Origin: Streptomyces sp. NBC_00459
Lineage (GTDB): Bacteria; Actinomycetota; Actinomycetes; Streptomycetales; Streptomycetaceae
Direction: 5' to 3'
Assembly: GCF_036013955.1 (NCBI RefSeq)
Contig: NZ_CP107903.1
Span: 8,308,001-8,372,000, forward strand
DNA length: 64,000 bases
Shown here: positions 59,763 to 64,000 of the stretch, piece by piece
How positions within the stretch are numbered: the first letter of the stretch is position 1
Layout: every line of letters begins with the position of its first letter
Position numbers and translations under genes: made by a program
The notes under the pieces: generated by a model
Seen by the model: the letters and a program-made list of their open reading frames with translations, nothing else
What the model was told of the DNA's origin: nothing
Databases searched by the model: none

Positions 59763-60701
59763 TCAGAGGCAGAGCTTCGACTCGTGCTCGGCGTGCCCGC
59801 TCGGCTCCAGCTGGAAGGTGCAGTGCTCCACGTCGAAGTGGTCGCCCAGACAGCCCTGCAGCTCGTGGAGCATCTTCTCGTGCCCGATCCCGCTCAGCAC
59901 CTCCGAACTGACGACCACGTGCGCCGACAGCACCGGCATCCCGGACGTGATCGTCCAGGCGTGCAGATCGTGTACGTCCTCCACGCCGGGCAGCGCCACT
60001 ATGTGGGCCCGCACCTCCGCCATGTCGACGCCCCGGGGAGCCGCCTCCAGGAGCACGTCCAGGGTCTCGCGCAGCAGCTTCCAGGTACGCGGGACGATCA
60101 TCAGCCCGATGACGACCGAGGCGATGGGGTCCGCCCGCTGCCAGCCCGTCGCGATGATGACCACCGCCGAGATCAGCACCGCCAGCGAACCCAGCGCGTC
60201 CGCGGCGACCTCGAGGAAGGCGCCGCGCACGTTCAGGCTCTCCTTCTGTCCGCGCATCAGCAACGTCAGCGAGATCATGTTCGCGACCAGGCCGATCAGA
60301 CCGAAGACGACGGTCACCCCGCCCTCGGTCTCCGCGGGCGTGACGAACCGCTGGATCGCCTCGTACAGGACGTATCCGCCGACGCCGAGCAGCAGCAGAC
60401 AGTTGGCGAGCGCGGCGAGGATCTCCGCGCGGGCGAACCCGAAGGTGCGGTTGCCGCTCGGCGGGCGGTTCGCGAAGTGGATCGCGAGCAGCGCCATGCC
60501 GAGGCCCAGCGCGTCCGTCGCCATGTGCGCCGCGTCCGCGATGAGCGCGAGCGAGTCGGCGGCGATCCCGCCGACGATCTCGACGACCATGACGGTGAGC
60601 GTGATGGCCAGCGCGACGCGCAGCCGCCCGCGGTACGCCGCTGCCGCCGTACCCGTGGCCGGCGCGCCGTGCGCGTGTCCGTGATCGTGCCCAGCCCCCA
60701 T
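59763..60701 (-). CDS. zitB: Zinc exporter, cation diffusion facilitator family
   Basis: 312 residues. His-rich N-terminus (GHDHGHAHG), six hydrophobic segments, and metal-site helices IADSLALIADAAHMATDALGLG (Asp and His ligands) and VAADALGSLAVLISAVVII. The cytoplasmic C-terminal domain includes GVEDVHDLHAWTITSG. It exchanges Zn2+ for protons to lower cytosolic zinc. The orthologue in S. coelicolor (zitB, beside idi) is known, as I recall, to be activated by Zur at high zinc. A Zur-box-like palindrome lies 83 bases upstream here. Confidence 0.85.
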   Translation of the reverse strand: MGAGHDHGHAHGAPATGTAAAAYRGRLRVALAITLTVMVVEIVGGIAADSLALIADAAHMATDALGLGMALLAIHFANRPPSGNRTFGFARAEILAALANCLLLLGVGGYVLYEAIQRFVTPAETEGGVTVVFGLIGLVANMISLTLLMRGQKESLNVRGAFLEVAADALGSLAVLISAVVIIATGWQRADPIASVVIGLMIVPRTWKLLRETLDVLLEAAPRGVDMAEVRAHIVALPGVEDVHDLHAWTITSGMPVLSAHVVVSSEVLSGIGHEKMLHELQGCLGDHFDVEHCTFQLEPSGHAEHESKLCL

Positions 60702-61120
60702 GGAAGCCGCCTCCTGGTGTTCGTTCCGAGCCCCGTCCCGGGATCAGTGAACTACGGGTGGGGGGTATGTGGCAACGCGGCACTGAACACCGTTGTCATG
60801 TGCCCTGACCTGCGGAAACGAAAAGCAGGTCAGCGGGTGCGGAGATCACCACGGTTCGACGGGCGGGGCTGCGGCGGGGGACGCCGTGGCGGTCCTCGAC
60901 GAGGGTCACGTTTTGTCGCGACGGGCCGGGTCGCTCATGATGATCCGGTCGAGGCGGCCGCCGGTCCGCCGGAATCGGACCCTGAGCAGCCGGTGAACCA
61001 AGGCGTGGCCCCATCCGATAGCCTCTGCCGACATGCTGCCCGGCCACCGTGGGTCAGGGTTCCCCCACCATCATGTACAGGACCGGCGTGCACGCGTCGG
61101 TGTCCAGGGAGTGAGTTCGG
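60702..61120. other. 419-base divergent intergenic region
   Basis: It separates zitB from the CDP-alcohol operon and must carry both promoters. Apart from the Zur-box-like site, no gene, strong hairpin or repeat is seen; short open frames here lack ribosome sites and GC3 bias. Confidence 0.5.
60784..60798. promoter_or_regulatory. Zur-box-like palindrome upstream of zitB
   Basis: TGAACACCGTTGTCA has the 7-1-7 layout and the conserved TGA...TCA ends of Fur-family (Zur) boxes, with two internal asymmetries. It is 83 bases before the zitB start, where an activator site would be expected. Confidence 0.55.
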
Positions 61121-62956
61121 TTGCCGACCGCCATCCTCACGGGTCAGCCGGTTCCCGGATCGTCGATCGAGGACGATCTGCGGTCCCTGGGCTTCGACGT
61201 GCGGATCGCGACCGACGTCGCCGACACCGAGACCCTCCTCGCCGAGTCGTCCTGTGACGAACGCGTCGCCGTCGTGGACGCCCGCTTCGTCGGCCACCTG
61301 CACGCGCTGCGCCTCGGCCTCACCGACCCCCGCTTCCCGCTCGCCGCGGTACCGGGCGCCGTGTCGGCACAGCCCGGCGCCGGCCGCACCGCCCTGACCC
61401 GCGAACTGGCCCGCGAGATCTCCGCGTGCGACGACGCCACGAAAGACCCCGGCAAAGCCTTCTCCGCCGTGGCCGTGGACAGCCTCGCCGACCGCATCGC
61501 CCTCGCTCTGGACGCGGACGCCCTCGGCGTGCACCGCCCCGAGCTGGGCAGCCTGACCGCAGCCGTCCCCGCCGACCCCGAGGCCCGCGCCGTCGCACGG
61601 CAGGCCGTCGCAGCCGTCGACGACGAGGCCGTACGCCTGAAGTCGGCCGTGAAGTCCCGGGACGGCTTCTTCACCACCTTCTGCGTCAGCCCGTACTCCC
61701 GTTATCTGGCCCGCTGGTGCGCCCGCCGCGGCCTCACCCCCAACCAGGTCACCACCGCCTCTCTGCTCACCGCGCTGATCGCGGCCGGCTGCGCGGCCAC
61801 CGGCACCCGCGGCGGCTTCGTCACGGCGGGTGTGCTCCTCCTGGTCTCCTTCGTCCTGGACTGCACGGACGGCCAGCTCGCCCGCTACTCCCTCCAGTAC
61901 TCGACGCTCGGTGCCTGGCTGGACGCCACCTTCGACCGCGCCAAGGAGTACGCCTACTACGCGGGCCTCGCACTGGGCGCGGCCCGGGGCGGCGACGACG
62001 TATGGGCGCTGGCCCTCGGCGCGATGGTCCTGCAGACCTGCCGGCACGTCGTCGACTTCGCCTTCAACGAGGCCAATCACGACGCGACGGCGAACACCAG
62101 CCCCACCGCCGCCCTCTCCGACCGGCTCGACGGCGTCGGCTGGACGGTCTGGGTGCGGCGGATGATCGTCCTGCCGATCGGCGAGCGCTGGGCCCTGATC
62201 GCCGTCCTCACGGCGCTCACCACCCCCCGGACCACCTTCACCGTGCTGCTCGTCGGCTGCGGCTTCGCGGCGACGTACACCACTGCGGGGCGCGTCCTGC
62301 GCTCACTCACACGAACGGCGCAGCGCACCGAGCGAGCTGCGCAAGCCCTGGCGGACCTCGCGGACAGCGGGCCGCTCGCGGAGCTGGTCGAGCGAATCCC
62401 CGGGCGCACACCGGGCGCCTCGCGCCTCCTCCTGGCGCTGGAAGGCGCGGCGGTGCTGACCTTCGCCGTGTCGGTGTGCGCCTACGGCAGCCCGATCCCC
62501 GTCGCCCTCACCGTGCTGTACGTGCTCAGCGCGGGCAGCGCGGTCGCACTGCCACTCACGGGCCGCCTCGACTGGCTCGTCCCCCCGGTCTTCCGGGCCG
62601 CCGAATACGGCACAGTCCTCATCCTCGCGGGCAAAGCGGAGGTAAACGGAGCACTTCCCGCGGCTTTCGGCCTCGTGGCCGCCGTCGCCTACCATCACTA
62701 CGACACGGTGTACCGCATCCGTGGCAACGCCGGAGCGCCCCCGCGCTGGCTGGTACGGGCGAGCGGAGGGCACGAGGGCCGGACGCTGGTGGTCGTCGTA
62801 CTGGCCGCACTGCTCAGTGCCTCGCAGTTCGTGGTCGCGCTCACGGTCCTCGCCGTGGTCGTGGCCCTGCTGGTGCTCACCGAGAGCATCCGCTACTGGG
62901 TGACCGCCCACCAGGGCGGCGCGCCCGCCGTACACGACGAAGGAGTACCCGCATGA
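61121..62956 (+). CDS. CDP-alcohol phosphatidyltransferase fusion protein
   Basis: 611 residues from a TTG at 61121 (GGGAGTGAG upstream). Three parts: an N-terminal domain of about 170 residues (AILTGQPVPGSSIEDDLRSLGF ... FVGHLHALRLGL) of unknown role; a membrane CDP-OH-phosphotransferase with the complete signature DCTDGQLAR (from residue 247), then G, D and D at the expected spacing; and a C-terminal multi-helix membrane region (about 420-590, DUF5941-like). It transfers a phospho-alcohol from a CDP-activated head group to an acceptor lipid or polyol. Overlaps the next gene by ATGA. Confidence 0.82.
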   Translation: MPTAILTGQPVPGSSIEDDLRSLGFDVRIATDVADTETLLAESSCDERVAVVDARFVGHLHALRLGLTDPRFPLAAVPGAVSAQPGAGRTALTRELAREISACDDATKDPGKAFSAVAVDSLADRIALALDADALGVHRPELGSLTAAVPADPEARAVARQAVAAVDDEAVRLKSAVKSRDGFFTTFCVSPYSRYLARWCARRGLTPNQVTTASLLTALIAAGCAATGTRGGFVTAGVLLLVSFVLDCTDGQLARYSLQYSTLGAWLDATFDRAKEYAYYAGLALGAARGGDDVWALALGAMVLQTCRHVVDFAFNEANHDATANTSPTAALSDRLDGVGWTVWVRRMIVLPIGERWALIAVLTALTTPRTTFTVLLVGCGFAATYTTAGRVLRSLTRTAQRTERAAQALADLADSGPLAELVERIPGRTPGASRLLLALEGAAVLTFAVSVCAYGSPIPVALTVLYVLSAGSAVALPLTGRLDWLVPPVFRAAEYGTVLILAGKAEVNGALPAAFGLVAAVAYHHYDTVYRIRGNAGAPPRWLVRASGGHEGRTLVVVVLAALLSASQFVVALTVLAVVVALLVLTESIRYWVTAHQGGAPAVHDEGVPA

Positions 62957-63705
62957 TCGGCCTCGTGCTGGCGGCCGGCGCCGGACGGCGTCTGCGCCCC
63001 TACACCGACAGCCTGCCCAAGGCTCTCGTGCCGGTCGGTCCCGCGGGCGACGAGGACGGCCCCACCGTCCTCGACCTCACCCTCGCCAACTTCGCCGAGA
63101 TCGGCCTCACCGAGGCCGCGATCATCGTCGGCTACCGCAAGGAAGCCGTGTACGAGCGGCAGACGGCCCTGGAGAAGAAGTACGGGCTGAAGATCACCCT
63201 CATCGACAACGACCGCGCCGAGGAGTGGAACAACGCCTACTCCCTCTGGTGCGGCCGGGACGCCCTCGCCGACGGGGTGATCCTCGCCAACGGCGACACC
63301 GTGCACCCCGTCTCCGTCGAACGGACGCTGCTCGCCGCGCGCGGCGACGGGAAGCGCATCATCCTGGCCCTCGACACGGTGAAGGATCTCGCCGACGAGG
63401 AGATGAAGGTGATCGTGGACCCGGAGAACGGCGTACGGAGGATCACCAAGCTGATGGACCCGGCCGAGGCCACCGGCGAGTACATCGGCGTCACCCTCAT
63501 CGAGGGCGCCGCCGCCGCCGACCTGGCCGACGCGCTGAAGACCGTGTGGGAGACCGACCCCCAGCAGTTCTACGAGCACGGTTACCAGGAACTGGTCGAC
63601 CGTGGCTTCCGGATCGACGTGGCGCCCATCGGTGAGGTTCCCTGGGTCGAGATAGACAACCACGACGATCTGGCCCGAGGACGGGAGATCGCGTGCCGGT
63701 ACTGA
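62953..63705 (+). CDS. Sugar/alcohol-phosphate nucleotidyltransferase
   Basis: 250 residues. The NTP-transferase signature GLVLAAGAGRRLRPYTDSLP-KALVP lies at 3-28, with VILANGDTVHP as the metal/nucleotide Asp site, and later VTLIEG and WVEIDNHDDLARG. The family includes LicC-type phosphocholine and inositol-1-phosphate cytidylyltransferases. Overlapping the CDP-alcohol transferase gene (ATGA), it probably makes the CDP-activated donor. Which alcohol phosphate is used is unknown; glycerol-1-phosphate is suggested by the next gene. Confidence 0.82.
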   Translation: MIGLVLAAGAGRRLRPYTDSLPKALVPVGPAGDEDGPTVLDLTLANFAEIGLTEAAIIVGYRKEAVYERQTALEKKYGLKITLIDNDRAEEWNNAYSLWCGRDALADGVILANGDTVHPVSVERTLLAARGDGKRIILALDTVKDLADEEMKVIVDPENGVRRITKLMDPAEATGEYIGVTLIEGAAAADLADALKTVWETDPQQFYEHGYQELVDRGFRIDVAPIGEVPWVEIDNHDDLARGREIACRY

Positions 63706-64000
63706 CGAGGCTGATCCCCTCGCCGGTCGTCGTCGACATCCGCCGGGGGGCCCTGAACGATCTGGCGGATGTGCTGTTCGACCAGCGGATCTCGCACTCC
63801 GGGAAGATCGCGGTCGCGATCAGCTCCGGCTCCGGCGCCAGACTGCGCGAGCGGCTCGCCCCGGCGCTGCCCGGCGCGAGCTGGTACGAGGTCGCCGGCG
63901 GCACCATCGACGACGCGGTCAAGCTGGGCGACGCCATCAAGTCGGGCCACTACGACGCCGTGGTCGGCCTCGGCGGCGGCCGGATCATCGACTGCGCCAA
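63693..64000 (+). CDS. Glycerol-1-phosphate dehydrogenase-like / iron alcohol dehydrogenase (cut by window edge)
   Basis: The first 102 residues from a GTG at 63693, overlapping the previous gene by 13 bases. PVVVDIRRGALNDLADVLFDQ, SGKIAVAISSGSG, and the NAD motif VVGLGGGRIIDCAK are typical of the AraM/EgsA (sn-glycerol-1-phosphate dehydrogenase) and related Fe-type alcohol dehydrogenases. It would reduce dihydroxyacetone phosphate to sn-glycerol-1-phosphate. The active-site metal ligands lie beyond the edge, so the specificity is unproven. Confidence 0.75.
   Translation, partial: MPVLTRLIPSPVVVDIRRGALNDLADVLFDQRISHSGKIAVAISSGSGARLRERLAPALPGASWYEVAGGTIDDAVKLGDAIKSGHYDAVVGLGGGRIIDCA

Overview
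The window looks like one stretch of a Streptomyces chromosome arm. The bulk is very GC-rich, with G/C at almost every third codon position, many GTG/TTG starts and ATGA/GTGA overlaps. The gene set is typical of the genus: an SsgA-like sporulation protein, WhiB-like protein, small laccase, LPFR micro-protein, DUF2510 proteins and a spore/cell-wall-style TetR/LacI/IclR/MarR repertoire. The gene order (pcaV and pca genes, ligase, laccase, WhiB-like, ssgD, fadA/fadB, tex, idi, zitB) matches what I remember of the S. coelicolor SCO6697-SCO675x region. That comparison is from memory and was not searched.

Left end (1-2.2 kb): the end of an integrated mobile element. It carries a lower-GC primase-polymerase gene running off the left edge, a ribbon-helix-helix repressor, and about 1.1 kb of non-coding DNA rich in GAACCCA/TGGGTTC repeats and hairpins. 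The element abuts a phospholipase C gene that has lost its whole 5' part.

2.2-11.5 kb: scramblase-like protein, EamA-type transporter plus PAP2 phosphatase opposite a TetR regulator with a clear operator, a DUF2510 membrane protein, and a large AAA ATPase/TPR regulator. 11.5-16.1 kb: protocatechuate catabolism operon pcaHGBL with its MarR regulator PcaV; the expected pcaIJF genes are missing from the cluster. 16.1-22.1 kb: IclR regulator, DUF3048 lipoprotein, a divergent ATP-dependent DNA ligase / LigD-type polymerase pair (end joining) and a cytochrome P450.

22.1-29.2 kb: an unusual secreted redox locus. A cupredoxin-Ig-DUF1080 fusion and a ThuA-sugar dehydrogenase fusion are translationally coupled. 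A Tat-exported two-domain laccase and a LacI regulator are transcribed the other way. 29.3-39 kb: VOC protein, WhiB-like protein, acyl-ACP desaturase under a striking 15-bp-phased array of palindromes, DDAH-like hydrolase, ABC-F ATPase with a long leader, SsgD, a secreted beta-propeller, endonuclease V and small proteins. 39.3-44 kb: CaiB-family CoA-transferase with fadA and fadB (fatty acid beta-oxidation). 44-53 kb: secreted M1, S15 and M14 peptidases, a D-amino-acid-oxidase-like enzyme, an unknown conserved protein and a second ABC-F.

53-64 kb: tex, an LPFR micro-protein, two DJ-1/PfpI proteins, enoyl-CoA hydratase, an RsbW-like kinase, idi, the zinc exporter zitB with a Zur-box-like site. 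Last comes a tightly overlapping operon of CDP-alcohol phosphotransferase fusion, nucleotidyltransferase and glycerol-1-phosphate-dehydrogenase-like protein (cut by the right edge). That last operon and the secreted redox locus are the best candidates for under-described systems.
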